DNA of 64,000 nt from Methylobacteriaceae bacterium (GTDB taxonomy: Bacteria; Pseudomonadota; Alphaproteobacteria; Rhizobiales; Beijerinckiaceae): NCBI GenBank assembly GCA_020638135.1, contig JACKJE010000006.1:62001-126000 (forward strand), read 5' to 3'. Below are positions 6,645 to 14,225 of this stretch, piece by piece (the stretch's first letter is position 1; every line of letters begins with the position of its first letter). The notes under the pieces are model-generated. The model was given only the letters and a program-made list of their open reading frames with translations. It searched no databases and was not told the DNA's origin. The position numbers were made by a program, and so were the translations under genes.

Positions 6645-9095
6645 TTACCATTTGTAGGCCATCGAGGCGCCGAGGCGGTGGATGTTGTAGTTCGGATTGT
6701 TGTAGCCGAGCCAGGTCATGTAGCCGACGGTGGTCAGCGCCGGATTGTACATGTAGTTGATGGTCGAAGCCTGCCAATTGGTGACGCTGTTGTGCTCCCA
6801 GGTGTAGTTCAGGCGCGCCGACAGCTTGCCCTTCAGGCCCATCTGGTGCAGCCAGCCATCCGAGAACGTGTACTTGGCGTCGACTTCGGCCCGCATCAGA
6901 TTGGTCACGACGTCGGGATAGTTGATGAACGTCGCCGGTGTGACGCCGGTCACCAAGGGCAGGTTCTGCGAGGCGCGGCCATGGGCGATCGTGAAGGCGC
7001 CCTTGACGTCGAACCGCTCCGGAATGACCGCCGCGTCGAAGCCGGCGCGGAAGGTCTGGACGGCCTCGCCGTTGCTGATCTTCTGCATCTGCGACACGTT
7101 GAGCACGTTCACGTTGCCCGGCGAGCCGGCCTGATAGCCACGCGAGGTCTTTTCGAACATGTAGAAGCCGAACAGCTTCAGGTTCTTGACCGGCGTCCAG
7201 GAGATGTCGACGCCGCTCTGCATCGTCTTGGCCCAGTTCAGGCCCTCCTGATAGAGCTGCGACCAGTTCTGCGCGGCCGTCGGGATCATGCCCCGCTGGT
7301 CGGGCATCGGATAATAGTCGTTGATATAGGCGAAGCTCGGCGTCACCACGAAATTCGGGATGACGGTCACGCTCGCCTGGATGTCCGCCTTCGAGCGAAT
7401 GCGTCCCGACAGATAGAAGGCGCGGAAGTCCTGGTTGTTCCAGACGCTGCCGGCGTTCGGGAAGTTGGCGGGCGGCGTCGCCCACTGGAAGCCGCCGAGA
7501 TTGGCGTAGTAATTGTAGTTGTGCGAGTAGCGGCGCGCGAGCAGCGCATTCGCCCGCGCGTTGAACCAGGTCGAGGGCTTCCAGTCCGCAAACAGCTTGC
7601 CGGAAATCTCGTCCGTGCCCGTCGCCGCTTCGCGCGTCCAGGAGTAGTGCTCCCAGCCGCCGACGCCGCCGACGTGCACGCTCTTGAGCGGACGCCAGTC
7701 GAGTTCGGCAGCCGCGTTCTGCTTGACATAGGACATGCTGAGCGAGCGCACCGGCGCATATTGCGCGGTCGTCGCCTTGGCGCCGTTGATGTCCGTGACG
7801 ATCCAGTTGTTGAAGAACAGCTCCGGCGTCCGGTTGGCGAAGTCGTAGTACCGATAGGTCAGCTTGCCCTTCAGGTCGGGCGTGAACTGCTTGGTCACGA
7901 CATTGTTGAGCAGGAACGTGTCGACCAGACCGTTGAGGCTCGCCGCGGGATAGACCGGCGCGCCGGTCGCGCCGAAGCCGCCGCTCAGCGCGCCGCCCGT
8001 CCAGAACGGCAGGAACGGATCGTTCTGCTGCATGCGCGTCCAGGAGAAGGTGGTCACCGAGCGCGCCTTCCAGGGCAGTTCGAGCGCCAGCGTGCCGGTC
8101 ACGCCATTGGCCGAATTGTTCGGCGGCAGGCTGACGAGCGCCATCGGCGCCGAAGTGCGCGCGCAGATGACGTCGCCGACGGCGCAGAACGGATTCTGCA
8201 CGGTGTAGTACTTGTTGTTGTCGGTGTAGATCGAGCCGTTGTAGCCGAGCTTGAAGGTGAACGGCTTTTCCCATGGCGACTGTCCCGCGTATTCGGCGTT
8301 GAGGCCGAAATTCTTGGTGTCGTCGTTGACGGGCATCGGCGCCTGGGTGACCACGCCGCTCGTGCCGGCGGTGAACGAGATGCCGTCGATCAGCGTGCCG
8401 TCGCGATGGATGTTGCTGAACTCGGCGCGCACGTCCCACGCGTCGTTCGGCGTCCAGCGGAAGTCGCCGCTTGCCGTTTCGCGGCGGGTGCCGAGATCGG
8501 TCTGATGCGAATTGGCGGTGAGCATGGCCCGGCACGCTGCCGCGGCGGCGGCAGTGATCGGGTTGGTGTTGCCGCAGGCCGCGCGCAAAGCCGGGGAAAG
8601 CCCTGCCGGCAGCCACAGGTTGTTGGTGCCGACGCCCCCATAGATGGTCTGCGCGCCGGTCGAGATCACATTCGGCGTCTGATCCCACAGGAAGTTGAAA
8701 TAATACTTGCCGATGTGGTCGACATGGAGCCCGAAGGCCTGGTCGCTGTAGCCGATGTTGGCGCCGAAGATCTCGATGCGGCGCGCGCCGTCGTTCGTGC
8801 CGGCGGCCAGGAAGACGTCGGAGAACGGGCCGGGCTTGATCGTCGAAAACTGGTAGTATTTCGCCAGGCTGCGGCCCATCGCCGGCATGTTGCCGCGGTC
8901 CGGATGGTTGACGAAGAAGCGGCCGCCGACCTCGATGACGCCCTCCGTGTACCAGCCCGGATCGAGCATTACGGGCACTGGCTCCGCCTTCTTTGTCGGA
9001 AGGTCGGCCGCCAAGGCCACTGACGTCGAGGCCATCCCGACAAGGAGCGCGCTCGTGGCGCAGGCAATCATCAAGCTGGTGCGGCAGGTCAACAC
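6645..9095 (-). CDS. MtrB/PioB-family decaheme-associated outer-membrane porin
   Basis: An 816-residue protein with a signal peptide (about 1-30, ending LAADLP) followed by long stretches of alternating aromatic and polar residues. It ends in an aromatic residue (MAYKW), as outer-membrane beta-barrels do. The N-terminus after the signal (DPGWYTEGVIEVGGRFF) and the repeated strand patterns fit the MtrB/PioB family, which sheathes a decaheme cytochrome to make a conduit through the outer membrane. Two Cys pairs occur, around residues 180-195 and 298-308, and could form disulfides. The start is a GTG at 9095 with GAGGAGG upstream. The gene sits between the decaheme and tetraheme cytochrome genes in one transcription unit. 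Length is close to known PioB/MtrB proteins. Confidence 0.9.
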   Translation of the reverse strand: MLTCRTSLMIACATSALLVGMASTSVALAADLPTKKAEPVPVMLDPGWYTEGVIEVGGRFFVNHPDRGNMPAMGRSLAKYYQFSTIKPGPFSDVFLAAGTNDGARRIEIFGANIGYSDQAFGLHVDHIGKYYFNFLWDQTPNVISTGAQTIYGGVGTNNLWLPAGLSPALRAACGNTNPITAAAAAACRAMLTANSHQTDLGTRRETASGDFRWTPNDAWDVRAEFSNIHRDGTLIDGISFTAGTSGVVTQAPMPVNDDTKNFGLNAEYAGQSPWEKPFTFKLGYNGSIYTDNNKYYTVQNPFCAVGDVICARTSAPMALVSLPPNNSANGVTGTLALELPWKARSVTTFSWTRMQQNDPFLPFWTGGALSGGFGATGAPVYPAASLNGLVDTFLLNNVVTKQFTPDLKGKLTYRYYDFANRTPELFFNNWIVTDINGAKATTAQYAPVRSLSMSYVKQNAAAELDWRPLKSVHVGGVGGWEHYSWTREAATGTDEISGKLFADWKPSTWFNARANALLARRYSHNYNYYANLGGFQWATPPANFPNAGSVWNNQDFRAFYLSGRIRSKADIQASVTVIPNFVVTPSFAYINDYYPMPDQRGMIPTAAQNWSQLYQEGLNWAKTMQSGVDISWTPVKNLKLFGFYMFEKTSRGYQAGSPGNVNVLNVSQMQKISNGEAVQTFRAGFDAAVIPERFDVKGAFTIAHGRASQNLPLVTGVTPATFINYPDVVTNLMRAEVDAKYTFSDGWLHQMGLKGKLSARLNYTWEHNSVTNWQASTINYMYNPALTTVGYMTWLGYNNPNYNIHRLGASMAYKW

Positions 9096-9168
9096 ACGTG
9101 CCTCCTCGACCCGGATTTCTTCTCTATGGACCGCCGGACAGTCATCCGCCGGTCCCGATTGTCGTTTC

Positions 9169-10359
9169 TCAGCGATGCAGCAGCGGACCAGACGGGCTGT
9201 TCGTACCGTGCACCTTGGTGTGGCAGTTCTGACAGGACCTGCCGATGTACTGGACAGAGGCGACGCCGCTGGTCAGGCCGTGGCCGAAGCCGTGGCAGGT
9301 CGCGCACAGGCGGGGCCGCGGGATCTTCAGCATGGCCTCGTTCACGCTGCCGTGCGGATCGTGGCAGTTCATGCAGTTCTCGCGCACCGGCAGATGTTCG
9401 AAGAGGAACGGGCCGCGCTTGTCGGCATGGCACTTGTAGCAAGTGTCGTTCGGCGCAGAGCCGCGCAGCAGGGATTCGGTCGCCGAGCCGTGCGGGTTGT
9501 GGCAGTCCGAGCAGGTCATCTTGCCTTCGCGCAGCGGCATGTGGGCGTTGCGCCAGTACTGGGCCTGACGGTCCTTGTGGCACTGGAAGCAGGTCTCGGC
9601 CTCGAACTTGGTCTTGAGGTTATGCTTCGGCGAAACATCCTTCATCAGCGAGTGGCAGCTGGTGCAGGCGACGTCGCGGCCGTCGTGCGCGCTGCCGGAC
9701 CAGTGGGCGCGATCGCCACGCTTGTGGCAGCCCAGGCACATCTCGTTGATTTCGGTCGGGTTGTTCCGCGGATCGTTGCCGCGGAAGGTGACCAGCATGC
9801 CAACGCCGGGATCGCGGTTGGTCTCGGAGGCGACCTTGACGTGCAGCGAAGCGGGGCCGTGGCAGCTTTCGCACTGAATCTTGTTCTGCAGCCAGAGGCG
9901 GCCCATCATTGTCTTCTTGAACGCCGCGACATCCTTCTCGTGGCAATTCACGCAGACCTTGGAGCCGACGAAATCAGGCTCGCCGCCGGCCGCATCGGCG
10001 ACAGCGGCCTTGCCCTTCTTGCCGCGCTTCACGACGGCGGGCTTCGGCGCAGGCGCGGGAGCCGCGTCTTCCTGCGTGATCCCCTGGGAGCGTTCGCGCA
10101 GCGCGTCGAACAAGCTGTCGGCGGCCACATCGACCGAGCCGCGCACCGGCTTGCGCGCGACCGCTTTGCCGCCGAGCGCCTGGCCGTCGAGCGATTGCGA
10201 CAGGTCGCGCAACGCCGTGAAGGCCGGGTCGGCGAATTTGCCGCCGTGCGCGGCCGGCGCCTCGGCCTTGGCCGAAAGCACGCCGAGAAGCGGGACCAGA
10301 AGCGCCGCCATGGCGAAGTTACGGACGATCGAACGCCCGATGCCCGATCCTCTGCGCAT
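9169..10359 (-). CDS. DmsE/MtrA/PioA-type decaheme c-type cytochrome
   Basis: The 396-residue protein has a signal peptide and exactly ten CXXCH motifs: CVNCH, CESCH, CLGCH, CTSCH, CFQCH, CSDCH, CYKCH, CMNCH, CATCH and CQNCH. This is the two-pentaheme layout of MtrA/PioA/DmsE. Such proteins insert into an MtrB/PioB barrel and carry electrons across the outer membrane, outward in metal reduction and inward in iron oxidation. About 100 residues, including a Pro/Ala/Lys-rich linker, separate the signal peptide from the first haem. MtrA lacks this; PioA of Rhodopseudomonas has a comparable N-terminal extension. The start at 10359 (MRRGSGIGRSIVRNFAM) gives a normal signal peptide. ATG 10416, with a better-spaced GGAG, is an alternative adding 19 residues. 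Confidence 0.93.
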   Translation of the reverse strand: MRRGSGIGRSIVRNFAMAALLVPLLGVLSAKAEAPAAHGGKFADPAFTALRDLSQSLDGQALGGKAVARKPVRGSVDVAADSLFDALRERSQGITQEDAAPAPAPKPAVVKRGKKGKAAVADAAGGEPDFVGSKVCVNCHEKDVAAFKKTMMGRLWLQNKIQCESCHGPASLHVKVASETNRDPGVGMLVTFRGNDPRNNPTEINEMCLGCHKRGDRAHWSGSAHDGRDVACTSCHSLMKDVSPKHNLKTKFEAETCFQCHKDRQAQYWRNAHMPLREGKMTCSDCHNPHGSATESLLRGSAPNDTCYKCHADKRGPFLFEHLPVRENCMNCHDPHGSVNEAMLKIPRPRLCATCHGFGHGLTSGVASVQYIGRSCQNCHTKVHGTNSPSGPLLHR

Positions 10360-10504
10360 GGCGCCTTGCAGCTTAAGGCGAGCCTGAGCGCTGACCGCGC
10401 CGCTGTGACCCCGCATTCCCGCTCTCCGACATCAACATCGGGCGCGGATGCGGCCGATGATCACACTGATGCCGTGATTTGGCCCAGCTCCAGCCCTGTT
10501 GCGA

Positions 10505-10518
10505 TTGATGTAGGTCAA
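10505..10518. promoter_or_regulatory. FixK/FNR-type box 1
   Basis: TTGAT-GTAG-GTCAA matches the FNR/FixK dyad TTGAT-N4-(A/G)TCAA. It lies 89 bases before ATG 10416 (146 before 10359), so a class II arrangement would start the MtrA-MtrB-NapC transcript near 10470. Such sites respond to oxygen limitation in alphaproteobacteria. Confidence 0.75.
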
Positions 10519-10558
10519 CGGACTGGCCGTTTTGTGAACGATTTTTAATGTGTGGCGA

Positions 10559-10581
10559 AAATGCATCATTTGCGTGCATTT
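10559..10581. promoter_or_regulatory. Dyad AAATGCA-N9-TGCATTT in the divergent promoter
   Basis: Seven-base perfect arms, AAATGCA (10559-10565) and TGCATTT (10575-10581), lie midway between the two FixK/FNR boxes in a locally AT-rich stretch. It may bind a second regulator, but no family is recognised. Confidence 0.4.
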
Positions 10582-10622
10582 GAATCAATGCGACCGCGAC
10601 CGATTGTCTCCAGGATGTGGGC

Positions 10623-10638
10623 GTCGGAAATTTCCGAC
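10623..10638. promoter_or_regulatory. 16-bp perfect palindrome beside FixK/FNR box 2
   Basis: GTCGGAAATTTCCGAC is fully self-complementary and ends four bases before box 2. Its position upstream of the monoheme gene suggests an operator, though this is inferred from symmetry alone. Confidence 0.45.
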
Positions 10639-10641
10639 CCG

Positions 10642-10655
10642 TTGATCTAGGTCAA
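10642..10655. promoter_or_regulatory. FixK/FNR-type box 2
   Basis: TTGAT-CTAG-GTCAA differs from box 1 at a single position and lies 63 bases before the ATG of the monoheme gene. Class II spacing would place the transcript start near 10690, giving a leader of about 30 bases. Confidence 0.75.
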
Positions 10656-10718
10656 TGATGACGATGTGGGCATAGGCTCTGTTTCAGCTGCTTTTGAAGC
10701 AACCTCGGGAGATTTCCA

Positions 10719-10958
10719 ATGGTTAGACCGGTGGGCCTGCGCGTCGCCTTGCGCGCCACACTTTCCGCTTTTGCGCTGGCCGGGCTCGTCGGCGGGGCGA
10801 TGGTCATCGCGCCGGCTCCGGCGAGCGCCAAGAAATGCATTTCCGAGGCGACAGGCCTGCCGTGCAAGAAGTGCCACAACAGCCCGACGGGCGGCAAGGA
10901 AGAGGGCTGGACCTCGTATGGCCAGAAATACAAGGCCAAGGGCAAGAGCCCCTGCTGA
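10719..10958 (+). CDS. Miniature secreted monoheme c-type cytochrome
   Basis: A 79-residue precursor. Residues 1-37 form a signal peptide ending APASA, leaving a mature chain of only about 42 residues. It carries one haem site, CKKCH (C49-H53), plus two more cysteines (C40 and the C-terminal C79) that could form a disulfide clamp. The mature part is Lys/Gly-rich and basic. It is divergent from the decaheme/porin operon with a FixK/FNR box of its own, and occupies the small-periplasmic-carrier role that PioC (a high-potential iron-sulfur protein) fills in pio operons. The cysteine spacing does not match HiPIP. I cannot name a family; an electron shuttle between the tetraheme and decaheme proteins is the working inference. 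Haem attachment itself is predicted only from the motif. Confidence 0.8.
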   Translation: MVRPVGLRVALRATLSAFALAGLVGGAMVIAPAPASAKKCISEATGLPCKKCHNSPTGGKEEGWTSYGQKYKAKGKSPC

Positions 10959-10984
10959 GGCTTCGCTCGTAAGCGGTTCCGTTT

Positions 10985-11017
10985 CGGGTCCTGTCGTGCG
11001 CGTCGCGGCGGGACCCG
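10985..11017 (+). terminator. Stem-loop after the monoheme gene
   Basis: A 12-bp stem with two G-U pairs runs from CGGGTCC (10985) to GGACCCG (ending 11017) around a 9-base loop, 26 bases after the stop. No strong T-run follows, so terminator function is tentative. Confidence 0.5.
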
Positions 11018-11101
11018 TTGCGTTAGGCGCCCAAGGCGCCGCCGACATGCTAGAAGCCTCCGGCAGCGCACCGCCGCCTGCGGCAAGTTTCCCGAGTTGA
11101 C

Positions 11102-12544
11102 ATGCTTTTCTGGTCGATCCTCGCACTTCTGACCCTGGTTGCGGTTGCGTTTCTGGTCCTGCCCTTCCTCGGCCGGCGCCGTGCGGCCGGTCTTGCCGGC
11201 CAGGCCAGCGACGTCGCGATCTATCGCGACCAGCTCAGCGAGATCGAAAGCGACAACGCCTCCGGCCTGATCGACGAACGGGAGGCCGAGGCTGCGCGAA
11301 TCGAAGTATCGCGCCGCCTGCTCGGCGCGGCCCGCAGAGACGAGGCCGAGACCCATGACAGTGACGACGGCCCGGGTCGTCGCCGCGTCAGGATCGCCAT
11401 GATCGCCATCATCGCGCTGGCCGTGCCGACGCTTTCGGCCGCGTTCTACCAGCGGCTCGGTTCGCCGAAGGCGGCGCGGCCGGGCGCAGATCTGGCGAGC
11501 CAGGCCGCCCAGCGCAACCGGGCCTCGATCGACGACATGATCCTGCAGGTCGAGAATCACCTGAAGCTCAAGCCCGACGACCTGCGCAGCTGGGAAGTGC
11601 TGGCGCCGGTCTATATGCGCCTCGGCCGCTACGACGACGCGGTCGGCGCCTGGCGCAGGGTGATCGAACTCGCCGGCGAGAATTCCGAGCGGCGCGAGAA
11701 CTACGGCGAGTCGCTGGTGGCCGCCGCCGACGGCGTCGTCACGCCCGAGGCGAAGACCGAATTCGAAAAGGCCGTGGCGCTCGACGCGACCACGGTGCCC
11801 GCCCGCTATTATCTCGGCCTCGCCGCGCTACAGGAAGGCCGGCGCGACGAGGCGCGCAAGGCCTGGAGCGATCTCGTCGCCTCCGCGCCGCCGGAAGCCA
11901 CATGGGCGATTTCGATCCGCGCGGCGATCGACCGTCTCGACGGCAAGTCGCCGCCGCTGCCCGAGCGCCCCGTCAACGGGCCGAGCGCCCGCCAGATGGA
12001 AGAGGCGGCCCGCCTGCCGGCCGAGCAGCAAACCGAAATGATCCGCGGCATGGTCGACAAGCTCGCCCAGCGCCTGAAGGCCAATGGCGACGACCCCGTC
12101 GGCTGGGCGCGCCTGGTCCAGTCCTATCGCGTGATCGGCGATACGACGAAGGCCGAGGAGGCCATTGCCGACGCGCGCAAGGCGCTGGCCGAGAGCGCCG
12201 TGAAGACAGCGCTGTTCGAGGAGGCGCTGAAGAGCGAAAGCCATGGCGCGTCGGCGCCTGCCGCGCCTGCGCCAGCTCCTGCTCCCGCGCTGGCCCCCGC
12301 GCAAGGCGCCGAGCCGCAGGGCGATGCGATCGCCGGCATGGTCGCGCGCCTCGCGACCCGGCTGAAGCAGAACGGCGACGATCCCGAGGGCTGGGTGCGT
12401 CTGGTGCGCTCCTACGGCGTGCTCGGCGACGCAGCGGCGCGCTCCGCCGCCATCGTCGACGCGCGCAAGGCCTTGGCCAGCGACGCCGGCAAGCTCGGCC
12501 GTTTCGAGGACGGCCTGAAGGAATTGGAGAGCCAGCCGCGCTGA
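11102..12544 (+). CDS. ccmI: c-type cytochrome biogenesis protein CcmI (CycH)
   Basis: A 480-residue protein with CcmI architecture: membrane helix 1 (about 3-22), the IYRDQLSEIESD motif (40-51), a second helix (about 98-115) and a periplasmic TPR region. CcmI presents apocytochrome to the haem ligation complex. Two near-identical C-terminal units are present (about 316-378 and 411-474), both with the pattern RLK-NGDDP-GW-RLV-SY-V-GD, joined by an Ala/Pro linker (about 383-402). Rhizobial CcmI usually has one such unit as far as I recall. ccmE, ccmF and ccmH, which normally follow, are absent; the next gene is rquA-like. Its place beside a locus needing fifteen haem attachments is functionally coherent. 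Confidence 0.9.
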   Translation: MLFWSILALLTLVAVAFLVLPFLGRRRAAGLAGQASDVAIYRDQLSEIESDNASGLIDEREAEAARIEVSRRLLGAARRDEAETHDSDDGPGRRRVRIAMIAIIALAVPTLSAAFYQRLGSPKAARPGADLASQAAQRNRASIDDMILQVENHLKLKPDDLRSWEVLAPVYMRLGRYDDAVGAWRRVIELAGENSERRENYGESLVAAADGVVTPEAKTEFEKAVALDATTVPARYYLGLAALQEGRRDEARKAWSDLVASAPPEATWAISIRAAIDRLDGKSPPLPERPVNGPSARQMEEAARLPAEQQTEMIRGMVDKLAQRLKANGDDPVGWARLVQSYRVIGDTTKAEEAIADARKALAESAVKTALFEEALKSESHGASAPAAPAPAPAPALAPAQGAEPQGDAIAGMVARLATRLKQNGDDPEGWVRLVRSYGVLGDAAARSAAIVDARKALASDAGKLGRFEDGLKELESQPR

Positions 12545-12591
12545 AGCGGCGGCCGGAGGCGCCGCTGGGCGCCAGAATGTGCGGTGAGGTG

Positions 12592-13344
12592 ATGGATACA
12601 GCTTCGCTCGAGCTCTCCGACTCCGGCGTCCCCGCGTCGTCTTCGGTTCAGGACGAACCGCCGGCCGCGCGCTCGCCCGCTCCGCCGCGCTACCTGCTCG
12701 ATCACTACTGGTGGGCCTACGTCCATCCGCGCGCGCTCGCCGTTTTCGAGCGGCAATGGCTCGTCAACGCCATACTGTGGGGTAATTACGCGAAGCTGCG
12801 CGACATGGCGCTGGACGAGCTCGGACAGGTCCTGCCCGGCCGCACGTTGCAGATCGCCTGCGCCTATGGCGATTTCACGCCGCGCCTGCACGAGCGCGTC
12901 ACGCACGACGGCGCTCTCGACGTGATCGACGCGCTGCCGATCCAGCTCGCCAATCTGCGCACGAAGACGCCGAATGCGCAGAACGTCGAGTTGCGGTGCA
13001 TGGATTCGGCGCAGATGACCTATGCCGATGCGAGCTTCGACCGAGCGATCCTGTTCTTCCTGCTGCACGAGCAGCCCGCGGAGACGCGTCGGCGGACGAT
13101 CGCCGAGGCGCTGCGAGTCGTGAAACCCGGTGGACGCATCGTGATCGTCGACTATGCGCTGCCGGCGCGTGGCCATCCGCTACGCTATCTGATGCGGCCG
13201 GTGCTCGCACGGCTCGAACCCTTCGCGCTCGATCTGTGGCGCGAGGACATCACGACCTGGTTTCCCTCGCCGCGCTCGGCGCAAATCCAGGACGCGCGCC
13301 GCTGCTTCGGCGGCCTCTATCAGATCGTCACGGTGACCTGCTGA
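12592..13344 (+). CDS. rquA: Probable rhodoquinone biosynthesis protein RquA
   Basis: A 250-residue class-I methyltransferase-fold protein. The N-terminal part HYWWAYVHPRALAVFERQW, followed by ILWGNYAKLRD, resembles RquA. The usual SAM motif I (DxGxGxG) is replaced by QIACAYGDFTP (88-97), a substitution I recall as characteristic of RquA. RquA uses SAM to replace a ubiquinone methoxy group with an amino group, making rhodoquinone. That low-potential quinone allows fumarate respiration and quinone-linked anaerobic redox work. The start at 12592 follows GAGG at suitable spacing; an ATG 15 bases upstream is an alternative. It lies 47 bases after ccmI on the same strand. The alternative is an unrelated methyltransferase, but the motif replacement argues against a normal one. 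Confidence 0.82.
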   Translation: MDTASLELSDSGVPASSSVQDEPPAARSPAPPRYLLDHYWWAYVHPRALAVFERQWLVNAILWGNYAKLRDMALDELGQVLPGRTLQIACAYGDFTPRLHERVTHDGALDVIDALPIQLANLRTKTPNAQNVELRCMDSAQMTYADASFDRAILFFLLHEQPAETRRRTIAEALRVVKPGGRIVIVDYALPARGHPLRYLMRPVLARLEPFALDLWREDITTWFPSPRSAQIQDARRCFGGLYQIVTVTC

Positions 13345-13383
13345 GGCGCACGAGCGGGCGGGCGCCGGATTCATCGCTGTGAA

Positions 13384-14163
13384 CTAGCTGCGCGCCGCCT
13401 TCAGCTCCATCCGCGCGCCGAGGCGCATCATCATGCCGTCGGTCGAAATCGAACACAGGCGAAAGCCCTTGGCCGCGACCTCCTTCGCGCGCTTGCCGGT
13501 CATGCAGAAGGCGCCGGCGACCTTGCCCCTGGCCTTGCAGCGCGCGCCGATGTGATCGAGCGCCTTGTCGACTTCCGGGTGGCCGGCGTCGACGACCGCG
13601 CCCTTGGTCAGCGCGATCGACAGGTCGGACGGGCCGACGAAGACGCCGTCGATGCCGGAGACGTCGAGAATCGAATCGAGCGCGTCGAGCGCCTCGCGTG
13701 TTTCGATCATGGCGATGGCGAGATGCAGGTCGTTGGCGGCGCGGAAATAGGCCTCGCCCTCGAGGCCCGCGAGACCGAAGGCGCGATGCGGGCCCCAGCT
13801 ACGCTCGCCGACCGGCGGAAACTTCACGAAGCTCGCAAACCGCCTGGCGTCCGCTTCGCTGTTGATCATCGGCGCGACGATGGCCGCAGCCCCCGCGTCG
13901 AGCAGGCGCGAGGCGGTCGCGAATTCGCCGACGGGTATGCGCGCGATCGCCGGCTTGCCGGCGAGCCCGACCAGGCCGATCGCCTGCACGGTCGTCGTGA
14001 AGTCGACCGCGCCGTGCTGCATGTCGATCAGCGCCGCGTCGAAATCCTCGCGCACGGTCGCCTCGGCGATGGCCGCGTCGTTCATGCCGCACCAGGACAT
14101 GAACAGGGTTTCGCCAGCGCGCAGACGGCGGGCCAAGTGCGCGAGCGGCGCGCTTGTGGTCAT
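13384..14163 (-). CDS. HpcH/HpaI aldolase/citrate lyase family protein
   Basis: A 259-residue TIM-barrel aldolase of the metal-dependent class II HpcH/HpaI family. The motifs DAALIDMQHGAVDF, AGAAAIVAPMINS and FVGPSDLS match the catalytic His/metal region and the phosphate-binding end seen in 4-hydroxy-2-oxoheptanedioate and 2-dehydro-3-deoxyglucarate aldolases. Members cleave 2-oxo acids to pyruvate plus an aldehyde. The exact substrate cannot be read from sequence. It ends 39 bases from convergent rquA and is followed by a separate oxidoreductase/methyltransferase pair on the same strand. Confidence 0.9.
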   Translation of the reverse strand: MTTSAPLAHLARRLRAGETLFMSWCGMNDAAIAEATVREDFDAALIDMQHGAVDFTTTVQAIGLVGLAGKPAIARIPVGEFATASRLLDAGAAAIVAPMINSEADARRFASFVKFPPVGERSWGPHRAFGLAGLEGEAYFRAANDLHLAIAMIETREALDALDSILDVSGIDGVFVGPSDLSIALTKGAVVDAGHPEVDKALDHIGARCKARGKVAGAFCMTGKRAKEVAAKGFRLCSISTDGMMMRLGARMELKAARS

Positions 14164-14225
14164 TTCTTCCTCCCGGGGACTCGTTTGCCTGACATGCTAG
14201 TGCGTGAATCGCCGCCGCCGCAAGA

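Noticed and set aside
6603..9023. Open frame of about 800 codons on the plus strand across the porin gene
   Set aside because: It is antisense to a well-supported MtrB/PioB protein with signal peptide and aromatic C-terminus. The plus-strand product is Arg/Val/Gly-rich without domains, a normal shadow in high-GC DNA.
10719..10958. Monoheme gene as a HiPIP (PioC homologue)
   Set aside because: It has four cysteines, but the order C-x8-C-x2-C-x26-C and the CXXCH motif do not match HiPIP spacing.
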